Source: Eucommia ulmoides
Lineage: Eukaryota > Streptophyta > Magnoliopsida > Garryales > Eucommiaceae
Length of the DNA stretch: 64,000 nucleotides
NCBI GenBank assembly: GCA_016647705.1
Contig: CM028338.1
Span: 18,931,577 to 18,995,576 of the forward strand
Direction of reading: 5' to 3'
Both the position numbers and the translations under genes were made by a program. Below the pieces are notes generated by a model that was given only the letters and a program-made list of their open reading frames with translations, did no database searches and had not been told where the DNA came from. Positions 36,093-47,254 of this stretch are shown piece by piece. Position 1 is the first letter of the stretch. The number at the start of each line of letters is the position of its first letter.

Positions 36093-37405
36093 TGATAGGT
36101 TTATTTTATCTATCTATTTCCAAGCCAATTTTGATAGTTTTCAAGTGTTATAGTAATGTTTTAATTCGTTTTTATTTATTTTGGTATAAATCAAGTGTTT
36201 GGGATGAAAATGGATGAAAATAGTTAAAAATCGAGCAAATCAGTGGGACATCAGTAGAGAAAAGTGGAAAAAGGCCAAGTTCAGAAACTGCAGGCTCACC
36301 GCTGCAGCGGTGAAAACTACCGCTGTAGTGATCAATCAAACAGAAACATTTTTCTTGACCATCACTGTAGTGGTGAGTTTCACTGCTCTAGCGATGGTCT
36401 CTACCGCTGTAGTGGTCAACTGGCAAAAACCTATTGACTTCCTACCACTATGCTTCCCACCGCTACAGTGGTCCGACACCAGGTGGCTTAGATATTTTGG
36501 GATATTTTCTTAGATATTTTGGATCCCTTAATATCTCTCTTTCCTCCTCATACCATGCACATTTTGGGGAATACTTTGGGAGTGTTTTTAAGATCTCTCA
36601 ACCAACCAAAGAGGAGGCACACAATTGGAGAAGAGGAAACAAGATTGGAGCGGTTTTTACGGACGTCATCCTTCAGAGAACGGCTATTCTCCTTTGTTTT
36701 TCTCTTTATTCTTAACTCATTTTTGGTTGTTTGATCTTGTATATATTGATTATTGTTGAATACTTGGTTATGGCCAAGAGCTAAACGTTGATTATCTATA
36801 GGATTGATGTATTTTACTAATATTTGTTGTTTGAGTAAATCGTGTTTAGTTAATTCGATTGTGTTTACCATTTTATTACTTCCATTATATGCTTGTTATG
36901 GTATTTTGATTGGTTTGAGAATACAGGGTTTGACACTAGGGAGAGGTAACCCCAATTTGTACTAGGGTTTAAACACAACGTGACAATCTAATGACTAGGG
37001 AGAGTATTAGAAAGTATGCAATCCATGAGGTTGGGGTGAGACTCATGTGATTAGTGTCATTTAGAAGCTAGATGGGGACATCGACGTTGACGCAAAGTTT
37101 CATATTCGTTCACTTTACACTCAGGAGAGGTAGTGAGTCAGTTTTTTATACCTAGATTGTCGGATAGTTTGAATATCGTTAATGCAAACTAGATTGGATC
37201 AAACACATATAAGTAAACGAAGTTAATCCCTAGATAATCTATTCCCATATAATATATGTTTAGTATTGTAATTTAATTAGTTAATTTATTTAGTTTAATA
37301 TATATCTAAAAACAAAAACCCTAAATTCAATAGCCTAGATAAAATTCAGTTATGATAATCGCGGTACACTTGCGGTGAAAGTAACGACGTAATATTCCGC
37401 TACCA
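36093..37405 (+). repeat. 5' LTR of element X
   Basis: The 1313-bp LTR starts TGATAGGTTTA and ends CCGCTACCA. It lacks the 198-bp internal duplication of the LTRs at 13.8-20.7 kb. A palindrome cluster is at 36297-36475. Because internal sequence lies on both sides, this LTR is shared by two copies, as expected after LTR-LTR recombination. Confidence 0.9.
36297..36475 (+). repeat. CACCGC..GCGGTG palindrome cluster, CTGCAG type
   Basis: It contains 'caccgctgcagcggtg', 'taccgctgtagtgatc', 'atcactgtagtggtgag', 'taccgctgtagtggtc' and 'caccgctacagtggtc', spaced about 25-50 bp. The centre is CTGCAG or CTGTAG rather than the CCGCGG of the copy at 15.0 kb. Confidence 0.88.
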
Positions 37406-37411
37406 AGTTTT

Positions 37412-37429
37412 TGGCGCCATTGCCGGGGA
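37412..37429 (+). other. Asp-tRNA-like primer-binding site of X
   Basis: TGGCGCCATTGCCGGGGA, six bases after the LTR end. It has one difference from the motif TGGCGCCGTTGCCGGGGA typical of Athila-like elements, which is complementary to the 3' end of tRNA-Asp. Confidence 0.9.
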
Positions 37430-37542
37430 TTGGTTTTTAGATTGTTGTTGATATTGTGAGTAAGTAACTTGATTTTAATTTAGGCATTTATTTTATTTAT
37501 AATTTTTGCTTTTAGTTTTTTTTTCATACAGGGTACTTAAAG

Positions 37543-37822
37543 ATGTCTCATCAACGAATATTGTTGCATTTCTTTCAACGAGATTCTGAGCCGTTTTATT
37601 GTGTTTGGGATCGATACAAGGAGTTGTTATTTCGGTTCCCATTTCATGGTTTCCTGAGGGAGTGTCAACTACTGAACTTCCTCGATGGGTTACAAGCTGC
37701 AACAAGAACGTAGGTTGAAGGAGAAAATGGTACCACCTCATTCCACCAACTAACTGTGGACAAAGCCTATTGATTGTAGGAAGACATGGCAGAGCTTGAT
37801 TTTTAGAATTGGAATTCTTCAA
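37543..37822 (+). pseudogene. gag-like ORF of X, first part
   Basis: From ATG at 37543 one frame reads MSHQRILLHFFQRDSEPFYC, then VWDRYKELLFRFPFHGF and later LTVDKAY and EDMAEL. These match the capsid core of Athila-like gag (canonical 'WERFKDLLRRCPHHG...EAYELIEEMA'), but the usual 130 or so N-terminal residues are absent. Four in-frame stops (37711, 37771, 37777, 37804) and no frameshift are present. The frame breaks at 37822 where Y inserted and resumes in phase at 49874. A short 5' leader of about 110 bp separates it from the primer site. Confidence 0.88.
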
Positions 37823-38216
37823 TCACCGCTGCAGTAGTGAAAGCCTAGGGGGCTTTCTGTTGGCTCACTACTGCAGCGGTCAGTTCTACTGCTGCAACAG
37901 TGGAACAGCAGAATGTCTACTCACATTCTGGCACTGCAAAGGTCATTTTGACCACTGCAGTGGTGACAGGCCTGCAAAAATTTGATGATTCTCTACATTT
38001 TTCTCAACAAGGCCTTCCACCACTCGCTTTCACTCCGCTATTTCAATGCTTTCATGAATTTAATACTACCCCAAATATCCAAACTCCTCAAATCACCCTC
38101 AAACACAATTCGAGACCATTTCGGCCTCCAAAAATTACTAAATACCAAAAGTGGGCGAAAATCATACCCTCTGTTTTATATCAAAAAGTACGCTCGATTT
38201 ACCATCCCTAGCTGGA
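37823..38216 (-). repeat. truncated 3' LTR-like end of Y
   Basis: The part at 37823-38000 carries the CTGCAG-type palindromes ('caccgctgcagtagtg', 'actactgcagcggtc', 'gaccactgcagtggtg') and phrases shared with Y's other LTR near 49550-49700 ('cagcagaatgt', 'attctctacattttt'). The outer LTR end (TGTTCACG...) is missing although the target duplication abuts directly. From 38060 to 38216 I cannot align it to an LTR; no clear polypurine tract is visible. Confidence 0.55.
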
Positions 38217-38273
38217 CTTAGTAAAATTCCACCTTAGTCGTCAACAAGGGAGATACTCTCTACAACTCGTTCT

Positions 38274-39093
38274 TTATTTCCAAAATAGTGCTTGATCATC
38301 TCCCCCATTGACTCGAAAAATATGTCCTTTATCACCTTCCAATTCGACGGAGCCGAATGGAAATACATTCTTGATCTGGAACGGTCCGTACCATCTGGAC
38401 TTCAATTTTTTGAGAAAGAGCCTCAGCCAAGAATTGAATAATAGGACTTGTTCACCCGGGCTGAACTCCCTCTTGACTATTTGTTTATCATGCCATTTAT
38501 TCATTTTATCTTTGTAGAGCTTAGCATTCTCATAAGCTTCATTCCGGAATTCCTCCATCTCGTTGAGTTGGAGGAGACGTTGGTCACCCGAAGCATTAAG
38601 ATCAAGGTTCAACTTCTTCATTGCCCAGTAGGCACGGTGTTCTAACTCCACTAGAAAACGACACGCCTTTCCGAAGGTCGTGCGGTATGACCATAACGCA
38701 TCATCCAACTTTACCGCCCAATCTCTTCGATTAAAATGAACAGTATTTTCCAGAATTTTCTTGATCTCACGATTTGACACTTCAGCTTAGCCGTTTGTCT
38801 CTGGATGGTATCAAACCGCATCTTTATGCCAGACCCCATACTTTGTAATCAAAGTATTGAACATTTTAATGCAAAAATGGTTCCCTTCATCACTAATAAT
38901 AGCCCAAGGTGTCCCGAACCGTGTCATGATATTCTTCTAAAGGAACTTCAGAACCACCTTGGCATCATTAGTTGGCGTTTCCATAGCTTTGACCCATTTG
39001 GACATGTAATCCACCGCCAGTAAAATGTACTCCTAACCAAAGGACGGTGGAAATGGTCCCATGAAGTCAATCCCTCACACATCAAATAGTTCC
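38274..39093 (-). pseudogene. integrase core and C-terminus of Y
   Basis: Reading on the minus strand from 39093: ELFDV, GIDFMGPFPPSFG (first catalytic Asp region), DYMSKWVKAMETPTND, SDEGNHFC (second Asp) and [10 protein letters not shown] preceded by YHPETNG (Glu). Then [11 protein letters not shown] and [18 protein letters not shown] with the intervening 'plGmSPy' part deleted, and [20 protein letters not shown] and [11 protein letters not shown], ending at a stop at 38274. The open stretch 38780-38274 (168 aa) is the C-terminal part; the core is interrupted by stops. The N-terminal zinc domain lies beyond the copia solo LTR, at 41687-41984. It would have joined element DNA to the chromosome. 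Confidence 0.93.
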
Positions 39094-41686
39094 TGTTAAT
39101 CCTAAGATTTTGATGGATAATTAAATGTTGATGTTTTTGGTGGAACTAATGGATTTATTGAGTGTTTTAGTTTATAAGTTCCAATGAAGATATTATCATG
39201 AAGAAAATGAATGCTAAAGAGACTGACAAAGATGATGGACGTTAAAAGACCAAAGAAATTGAAGAACCTAGGGAAAACAACTCAAGTTGAATTTTTACTC
39301 TTAATGTGTCCCGATCAGGATCACATACGACACAAAATGTTTTTTTTATTATGTGTGTTTTTAATAGGATCCTAATTAGCTAACAAATGTGCTCCTATGT
39401 GTAATTAAAGAAAGATAATTAATTAAAATTGAATTTAAGGATTTAGTGAAGCTAACCGAGAAAAAAAATTGGTTAAAGGAGCAAAAACGTCGAAGAAATT
39501 GAATGAAAATGAATTAAGGAGAGGTGTTCCAGCAATGGTCATTCGACAAGTAAGTCAACCTATAGTTATAAGGCGAACTCTCTGGATCATTCAGTCGACA
39601 AGTAAGTCAACTTATGAAACTCTCTGAATCGTCTGGTCAACAGGTAAGTCAACTGATGGCAAAGCAATTTTGGCTTGGGCTACGTCCTGAATTGGTCAGT
39701 TGACTGATGAGTCTGTTTCAAGTTTAAAGGATTTCATGGATTTAATTCAAAACTATCCGTTAACAAGTCGTTTTTGGCTTACCTAATTGAGATATTGTTG
39801 GGATATGTACTTAATTGAGATATGGTCTATATATTTTATTATCACTATTAATTTGGTCTATTTAATTAAATGTTCTTATAATTAAAATGTTTTAATACTT
39901 TCTATTTTGATTAATTTCGATTTAAAAAGGTTTAAGGACCAAAATGAGATTTTCCAAGAATATTTATAAATCAAAAAGATCTATTTTGATTATATATTAT
40001 GCATGGGGTCTAGAGGTATCATTTAATGACATAATATTTAAAAAGTAGTTGTTATAAGATATCTTTGAAATTCCTATATTTAAACCTGCGCATTTCGAGT
40101 TTAAATATCGCTATTTTGGTAGAGAATATTTTAGGTCTAAAATATGGGAGAAGTTTAAGGGATTTTATTTCGATCTTACGATTTAGTCCATATATTTAAA
40201 TATAATTTTTTCTATACTTTTATTGATTAAGATAAAATTATTTTGAGGACTAAATTGAGAGTTTTAGAAGTTATATTATTAAGTGAAATATATCATAATT
40301 GAAAAGAATCAATATATGGGGTTTACAGGTGATTTTAAATGACACATTTTGTGAAAACTAGCCGTTATAGGGCTTGTTTCAAGTGGCTTTAAATAGACCT
40401 GCGAATTTCATATGTTAACAGATCAATATCAAGAACTATTTTGTTCTTGAGCTTTCTTAGAGTTATCATTCTGATATTATACTGAAAAATATTGTGAGAT
40501 TATTCTGGAGTTAAAGTTCTTGAGTGAAATCGCTAATTTATTTGGCGTCACCAATCTAAGTTGTCTAGCGATCTGTTTTGCAATCCATTGGTATTTTTCT
40601 GATGAGATCGTTCCAAGCTTATTCTTTAATTGAGTATTTTATTATTATTATTTACTTGGTGAATTACACTTTTGGAGAAATAGTTTTTTAACTTTAAATG
40701 CATAAAAAGCTTTTAAAAACGATTTGTGTGTTAATCTGATTACGTGCTTAATTGTGCTACCCGCATTCTTTATTATAATCAGATTTTGTTTCCTCAGCTT
40801 ATTTCTATCACTAGTATCGGGACATTAATTGAGTTCTAATTAATCTGGGGTGGTAGACGCTCCGAGTTGGAAAAAGCTTATCAATTTTGTAATTGGTGAG
40901 TTGTGTGTGGATTAGGTACTATTGGGAGTATCTAATTAGGGGTAGCTTTGGGTTTCGATCTCTTCTTGTAAAGATATTGAGGTTTGATCTTTGCCTAGAG
41001 TACAAAAAGGTTGGGTTACTCTTTTCCCTTAAAAAGAGCTTAGTGTGATTCTTCCTAATTAGGATCAATTGTGAGTAAATTGTAAAGGTTTCATCCTTAC
41101 CTAGGAAAAGGATACTTGGAGTAATTGTAAGGTTTAATTCTTGAGCCTAAGGTATAAAAATAATTAGATTGTGATTCTCCCTGTAATAGAATTAGGTTAG
41201 TCTTGAGCCTGAAAAAAGATAAGGTTATTCTTGAGCCAGGGAAAAAGAAAAGGTTATTCTTGAGCCTGGAAAAAAAAAAAAAAAGAGGTTATTTCTGAGC
41301 CTGGGAAAAGGAATTTGTAAAGGTTGATTATGAGCCTACAAAAAGAATCATTTTTGTAAGGGTTTGGTTACTACCTATTTAAAGGAATCTTAGTGATTAG
41401 TGGGTGAAAATCTCTATGGGGCTCGGAGGACTAGATTAGCTAAGATTAACTTGGTAAACCAGGATATATCGGTGTGTACTGCATTGTTTATTTCCTTTAC
41501 TTTATTTTGTGTTGTTTGGATGTGCACTTAAAGCTTATAATGCTTATCCACTGCTATATAAAGATAATAATTAATTTAGGATAAAATTAATTATTTAATT
41601 TTTCAAGTATTATTAATTTGGATTAAATTTTATTACTACCCAATTCACCTACACCCCACCCTCTTGGGTAGCTCACTAGGCCAACA
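39094..41686 (+). mobile_element. copia solo LTR within integrase of Y
   Basis: The 2593-bp LTR runs from TGTTAATCCTAAG to CTCACTAGGCCAACA, longer than its relatives, with a 'gagcctgrraaaa' tandem stretch near 41200-41345. It splits integrase between ILEL and ELFDV. The flanks GTTCC (39089-39093) and ATTTT (41687-41691) differ by three transitions. Because the protein frame matches across the gap when GTTCC is assumed on both sides, I read them as a decayed target duplication. A weak GTCGAC cluster is at 39535-39715. Confidence 0.9.
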
Positions 41687-42000
41687 ATTTTAATTCAAGA
41701 ATGGAAGTCAGCGGCAATTCATGCCTTCTTGAGATGTTGCCAACCGTTTGGCATCGATCGCAGGTTTTTACAAACGTATAAGAATCATGAAATAATATCG
41801 GCCAGTAAAAACCTGACTGAAGTACCTTAGCAGTCGTTCGCGTCGCTCCAAAGTGCTCGCCACATGGTGATAAATGGAAATGGTATAGAATACTAGCCAT
41901 TTTCTCTTTCGGAACACATCTCCAGATCACTTGGTCAACACACTTGTTGAACAACATCGATTCGTCCCACATATAATGCCTCAAATCGAATAGGAATTTC
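41687..42000 (-). pseudogene. integrase zinc-binding N-terminus of Y
   Basis: The minus-strand frame includes ILYHFHLSPCGEHFG and TCDRCQTVGN, the H-H-C-C zinc finger of gypsy integrases, followed by LPLTSILEL. There the copia solo LTR interrupts before the catalytic core. The upstream part links to RNase H. Similarity to Athila 'HFG..RT.AKVLQSGFYWP' is clear. Confidence 0.92.
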
Positions 42001-42005
42001 TTCCT

Positions 42006-42600
42006 CTAGGCACTTGAAAGATCTAGCGACAACACCTTCCATGCTAGATAATTGATGATATCAGCGAACCACATAAGTTTGGTGTCAACTTTGAAGAATT
42101 GTTTATCCAGGAACACTTCCATGATATAAGACTCATCACCAATGTCCTCTTGCACAAGCCAGGATAGATGATCAACAACTACATTCTCACTTTCCTTTTT
42201 GTCTCTAATCTCCGCATCAAATTCTTGGATAAAGAGAATCGACTGGATTAGACACAACTTGGCGTCTTTCTTGGAAAATAAGTACCATATGGCGGCATGG
42301 TCAATATAAAGGATCACTTTGGATCCTATAATGTAGGATCGAAACTTATCACACGCAAAAACCACCGCCAACATCTCTTTTTCAGTAGTGGTGTGATTCT
42401 CTTGAGCGTTATTCAATGTCTTATTAGCATAGTATATGGATCGGAAGATCTTGTCCTTGCATTGGCCTAAAACCGCTCCAACTGAATAGTCGCTAGCATC
42501 ACACATGATTTCAAATGGCTCATTCTAATCCGGAGCGACAATTATAGAGTAGAGATCAACTTCTCCTTCATAGCATTGAATGCTTCAACACAAGCCTCAT
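42006..42600 (-). pseudogene. RNase H domain of Y
   Basis: The frame starting at 42506 reads [15 protein letters not shown] (first Asp of the active site), then [20 protein letters not shown] (the Glu), [18 protein letters not shown] (Asp) and VVDHLSWL. These are the standard gypsy RNase H landmarks. The usual TDH is changed to IDH. The reading frame is open for 166 codons, but the link to reverse transcriptase contains a stop and a frameshift (42507-42700). Confidence 0.92.
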
Positions 42601-42639
42601 TGAAATTGAATAGGGCATCTTTTTCAAGTGACATAACGA

Positions 42640-43308
42640 CTTCACCATTTTAGAAAAGTCCTTTATGAATCGTCGGTAGAAGTCGACATGGCCCAAGAAG
42701 CTTCAGACACCCTTCACATTGATCAGATGTGGAAGTTTCTCTATCGTTTCAATCTTGGCTCGGTCCACCTCAAGCCCCTTGAACGAGACTTGATGACCTA
42801 AGACTATCCCTTCCTTGACCATAAAATGACACTTTTCCCAATTAAGAACTAAGTGTTTCTCTTCACAACGGTTGAGAACAAGTAACAAATTGTATAAGCA
42901 GTGGTCGAAGGATAAACCAAATACCGAGAAGTCATCCATGAATACTTTCATTATGTCTTCCACCATATCCGAAAAGATAGCCATCATACACCGTTGGAAT
43001 GTGACCGGAGTATTACAAAGACCAAACGGCATACGACGATAAGCAAATGTTCCGTACGGACATGTGAAGGTTGTTTTCTCTTGGTCTTCCGATGCAATAG
43101 CTATTTGATTGTATCTTGAATAACCATCAAGAAAGTAATAATGATTATAACTGACAAGAAGATCTAGCATTTGATCAATAAATGGTAGAGGGAAATGATC
43201 CTTCCGAGTAGCTTTGTTCAACCTTCTATATTAGATACACACTCTCCATCCAGTGATGGTTCGTGTAGGAATTAGATCATTCCTTTCATTTTTCACCACC
43301 GTCATTCC
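42640..43308 (-). pseudogene. reverse transcriptase of Y
   Basis: The minus-strand frame contains YRRLNKATRKDHFPLPFIDQ, FLDGYSRYNQI (catalytic Asp), TFTCPYGTFAYRRMPFGLCN and FMDDFSVFG (the DD pair, in the FMDD form usual for Athila). It continues to the thumb with LNWEKCHFMV and GIVLGH. The 172-codon open stretch is 43221-42703; upstream WVSPMQVVTKK (near 43310) belongs to the same domain but is separated by stops. Domain order protease, reverse transcriptase, RNase H, integrase is that of Ty3/gypsy. Confidence 0.94.
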
Positions 43309-44196
43309 TCATTTCTTGGTAACTACTTGCATCGGACTCACCCATTCACTATCCAATATTGCATATATAATTCTAGCATTCAATAGCTTCAACGCCTCGA
43401 CTAGGACCACCTCCTTCATCACCGGATTTAGTCTTCTTTGGTTCTCAATGGAAAGCTTAAACAAGTCTTCCATCAAGATCTTATACATGCAAATTGTAGG
43501 GCTAATTCCTTTGCTGTAGGAAATAAACCACGCTAAGGAGGATCTATGCCTTTTCAAGATACATAGCAGTTTGCTTTCTTCTTCTTGAGTCAAGGATGAA
43601 GAGATGATGACCAGATCGATTAAGTTCCCTCCCAAGAAAGTATACAGAATGTGATCCGATAATTGCTTAAGAATTAACCCACCGTGAGGTGGAATTGAGG
43701 GTTCAGGAGAACTAACTTCATCTTGAATGGTCTCCACTTGAATCGAATCCACTACGTCTTTAGGTATAGCTTCCATAGATAGAACGTAGTTCACAACACC
43801 GTCTTTTGTGGTTGAGCCTTTTTCACCAAAATCCCCCATAGATAGGGAATTTGTGATAACATACTCCAATGGATCCCGATCCAAATTCTCATGAAAGAAT
43901 TCCCTAATGCACGAGTCAAAAACTTCCACTAGAGTGCATATTGGGCATTCATCCGAAAAATTCATAGTCTTGAAAATATTGAATTTTACTTCATCTTCAT
44001 TCACCCTCAACGTCAAATTCTCGTTATGTACGTCGATCAACACCTTTCCCGTGGAAAGAAAGGGTCTCCCAATAATGATAGGAATCTCCCGATCCTATTC
44101 TCTTTCCAATATGCCAAAGACCACTGGAATTATGAACTTGTCCACCTTCACCAATACATCTTCAATAATGCCCTTTGGATAGGTCAACGAGCGATC
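43309..44196 (-). pseudogene. protease to reverse transcriptase linker of Y
   Basis: A 244-codon open stretch (44043-43309) that starts MLIDVHNENLTLRVNEDEV, a phrase typical of the region after protease in Athila polyproteins. It continues with an acidic variable part, then LKRHRSSLAWFISYSKGISP and KEVVLVEALKLLNARIIYAI, the entry of reverse transcriptase. I see no catalytic residues of its own. The frame between protease and 44043 is interrupted. Confidence 0.8.
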
Positions 44197-44500
44197 GTCC
44201 ATTTAGAGATAAATTATAGTCGGCTTCGCATTACCAAGCCCCAACTTCTGGTAAACGGATGATGGCATTAGGTTGATGCTCGCTCCTAGATCACATAGTG
44301 CTTTATCAAAGTGAGATTTCCCAATAGTGTACGGAATTGTGAAACTCCCGGGATCCTTCAACTTTTGAGGTAACTTTCTTTGAAGTATTGTACTACACTC
44401 CTCCATCATCTTGGCCATCTCATATTCCTCCAACTTCTTCTTCTTGGTCATAATATCCTTCAAGAACTTCCTGTAGTTGGGCATTTGTTCCAAGACATCC
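44197..44500 (-). pseudogene. aspartic protease of Y
   Basis: The minus-strand frame reads LPQKLKDPGSFTIPYTIG, then FDKALCDLGASINLMPSSVY, KLGLG and KPT. The DLGAS motif is the active-site triad region of Athila/gypsy aspartic proteases (D-S/T-G equivalent). The open stretch is 96 codons. It would have processed the gag-pol polyprotein. It is continuous in order with the gag C-terminus at 44546. Confidence 0.92.
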
Positions 44501-44545
44501 GCAAATGGTATGTTGATATGAATTTTCTTGAAGATGTTAAGAAAT

Positions 44546-45078
44546 TTAGCAAATTGAAAATCTAAACTTTTTCTTCTGGAACCTTTGTGGATATGGTAAA
44601 GGTATGGTGAGAATCGGTGGATTATCTGGAAATGTAATTCTTCCTGGAATCACCCTTTGGTCTTCCTTCTTCTCTTCAACTTTCTCCTCTATCTTTTTTT
44701 TAATTTTTTCCTCCTTTTTCTCTTGAACATTCTCCCTTGGCTCATCATTTTCAACATCACGTTTCACTCTCAGCTCTTCCTCCGTTGGCTTACTTGCTTC
44801 GACTTCCTTTCCGCTCCTCAAGGTTATTGCCTTGCACTTCCTCGGGTTAGTCTCCGTGTTACTTGGAAACTTCCCCTTGGTTTGCTCTTTGATAGCACTA
44901 GCAAGTTGACCGATTTGAGTTTCCAATGACTTCAAAGTTGCATTCGTGTTGGTACACGTGGTCTCAATCGTGTTTATCCTCATCTCATGATTGTTTAGCC
45001 AATTATGCGTTTCATGCATAATAGTTTGAGTCTCCTTCATGAATAAACCAAGCACGTCTTCCAATTGTGTCTTTTGGC
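44546..45078 (-). pseudogene. gag C-terminal part of Y
   Basis: From SQKTQLEDVLGLFMKETQ the frame continues with IETQIGQLASAIKEQTKGKF, PSNTETNPRKCKAITLRSGK and a Glu/Lys-rich linker (EKKEEKIKKKIEEKVEEKKE), then IPLPYPQRF. These are the normal landmarks between gag and protease in Athila-like polyproteins. The reading frame is open for 172 codons. The upstream gag lies beyond the inserted segment 45079-45900. Confidence 0.9.
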
Positions 45079-45900
45079 TGATGCAAATCTCACCAAGGAT
45101 TAGTGAGACCCGAAACCAACTTAGGGTTTCTTCGCGAAGATCAAAACTAAATTAGATTTTGAACGAGCTAAAAATACAGAAATTGAAAGATAGATTACCT
45201 TGACCCAACGTTTATGAACGAAACGCGAACTAATGGTATAATGATCTTGACCCAATGATTATAATGAATCACGAATCAAAGATATAAGTTTGAACGCCAC
45301 AAGAAACTCTTGATAAGTTCAAGAAAAGTTCTCTGAAGAACTAAAGAGAAAACTCTCACAATTTTTATTAATCAAAGTAATGTGAAATTCGTAGGTCTAC
45401 AAAGCCCCTTAAATAGGTGGCCAAGAGAATAATAAAAGAAACCCTAATACACTTTGAAATTCGTGGGTCTACATGGAGGAAAAAGGAAACCCTAAAATCC
45501 AATTGCTAAATAAAGAATAAGGAAGCTTCCTAATTTGCCTTACATTCCTAGTTGTAAAAGGAAATGATTTACTTGGCAATCAAACTTACAAATCAGCCTA
45601 AAAATAATTAAAAGACTTAAAATAATAAAATAAATATGATAAGAATTTTGTGGTCCACAAGCCTTAGTCCATTTGAGTTCATGTCTAAACCCATTCACTT
45701 GCTTTGATGAGATGGATTAGGCCTTGATCGTCATTTGGGCCTAATTTGGGCTTTATTGTTTTCGATTCAGCCAAAAGCTCTTGAATTATCCCATTAAGCG
45801 CTTCTTTGATCTTCTTGGATCTTGCCCTAGTAATGGGCCCAACCGGGACATGCAATGTGTCATTTGATGTTGCTTGTTGGTTCTCATCATCAGCTTTGCA
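45079..45900 (-). mobile_element. candidate solo LTR of a third family
   Basis: An 822-bp non-coding insertion splitting Y's gag frame between PSMQ and SQKTQLED. On the minus strand it begins TGCAAAGCTG and ends GATTTGCATCA, so it has TG...CA ends with inverted termini (TGATGCAAA / TTTGCA). It contains a TATA-like 'cctatttaagggg' (minus, about 45408-45420), as an LTR would. I see no convincing target duplication, no primer site and no second copy in the window, so it could be another kind of insertion. Confidence 0.5.
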
Positions 45901-47107
45901 TCGAAGGTTGTTGCATTGGACGGTTTAGTTATATAGATTGATATCCTTGATCTTGAGATCCATATCCGGGAAGCGATCGCAATGTGTTCTAATTATTCGA
46001 ATACGAAAAATTCTCATGATTGCAAATTTTGGGATGATAGTGAGTCGGGATATTGGCGGCAGGCCAAAAGGTATAAGCCTGGTTGTTGACAAAATGACAC
46101 TCCTCAAACTCGTTATCCACTCTCGATCACGAAGTACTTGCAACATTTTCCACTTCACGACTCGATGAAGCATCTTTGGTAGAGAAGGCGACCAATTGTT
46201 CTGTGAGCTTAGAAACTTGGGCCGATAAGGTAGCAAGAGGGTCGGCCTCATGAATTGAGGTTACCTTTCATCTCATATTCCTCTCATTAGGCCATTGGTA
46301 ATTGTTAGCAGCCATTTCTTCCAAAAGTGCATTTGCTTCATCCGGAGTTATTAATAACAACGATCATTCTGAGGCGACATCCAGAATAGTTCTAGTCTGG
46401 CCATCCAACCCGTTGTAAAAGAGTTGGGTTTGAAACCAATTATGGTACCCATGTTGAGGGCACTTTCACAATAAATCCTTCAACCTTTCCCAAGCTCCGA
46501 ATAGTGGCTCAAAATCCCGTTGGCAAAATTATGCAATTTCACCTCTCAACTGCGATGTTTTCGAATGTGGGAAAAACTTCGTGAGAAACCTATGTACTAG
46601 GTCCTCCCAAGTATTGATGATCCCCGGTTGGACTGACTAGAACCAACCTCGTGCTCTATCTTGAAGTGAAAATTAAAACAACCTCAACCATATCACATCT
46701 TCTGCAACTCCGTTAATTTTGACCGTATCACAAATTTCCAAGAATGTAGCAAAGTGGATATTTGGATCTTCGTAGAGATTCCCGCCGTATTGGTTTTGTT
46801 GAACCATGTTGATTAAGGCGAGTTTCAACTCAAAACTATTAGCCTGGATTAGCTACCTCCGAATCCCAGAATAATTATCAAACATCACAGGTCGATAATA
46901 GTCCCTAAGGACCCGTTGTTGAACTTCTAGTTCCTGCGACTGTTGCGGTAGCGCCTGATGAACCCGCGGTTGTCGTGTCATATAATCATCACCTCCATAG
47001 GTAATGGATTGAGTTCGGATTCTTTTCTCTCTCCTTAGTCTACTCAATGTATGCTCGATCTCAAGATCAAGAGTCAAGAATTCCAGACTCCGACTACATC
47101 GCATACA
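45901..47107 (-). pseudogene. gag N-terminal and capsid part of Y
   Basis: From ATG at 47104 the minus strand encodes an Arg-rich start, then VLRDYYRPVMFDNYSGIRR, FELKLALINMVQQNQYGG, and a capsid core with ERLKDLL, KCPQHGYHNW and LFYNGLDGQTR. Further on come EANALLEEMAANNYQWP, LSAQVSKLTEQL and EECHFVNNQAY. This is the Athila gag order. Many in-frame stops are present. The frame reaches 45901, where the 822-bp segment interrupts it, and resumes at 45078. Confidence 0.9.
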
Positions 47108-47230
47108 CTGCTTGTGATCACAACAAATTAAAACAATTTTAAAAACAAATTAAAACAATATAAAACAAAAAGAATGTCAAGATTAATATTGCACTACTTG
47201 GTAGTAATATCAACCAAATCACTAAACTAA

Positions 47231-47248
47231 TCCTCGACAACGGCACCA
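47231..47248 (-). other. Asp-tRNA-like primer-binding site of Y
   Basis: On the minus strand it reads TGGTGCCGTTGTCGAGGA, six bases after the end of the 5' LTR (47255). It has three differences from TGGCGCCGTTGCCGGGGA. Confidence 0.85.
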
Positions 47249-47254
47249 AAAACT

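Noticed and set aside
38216..38273. Possible envelope-like ORF after Y's integrase
   Set aside because: Only a few hundred bases lie between the integrase stop and the target duplication, and no membrane segment or signal peptide is visible.
42950..42990. FMDD instead of YVDD or YMDD in Y's reverse transcriptase
   Set aside because: FMDDFSVFG is the usual form in Athila-type elements, so it is not a novel active site.
44657..44929. Plus-strand ORFs opposite Y's gag and pol
   Set aside because: They are shadows of the minus-strand coding frame, which has recognisable domains in order.
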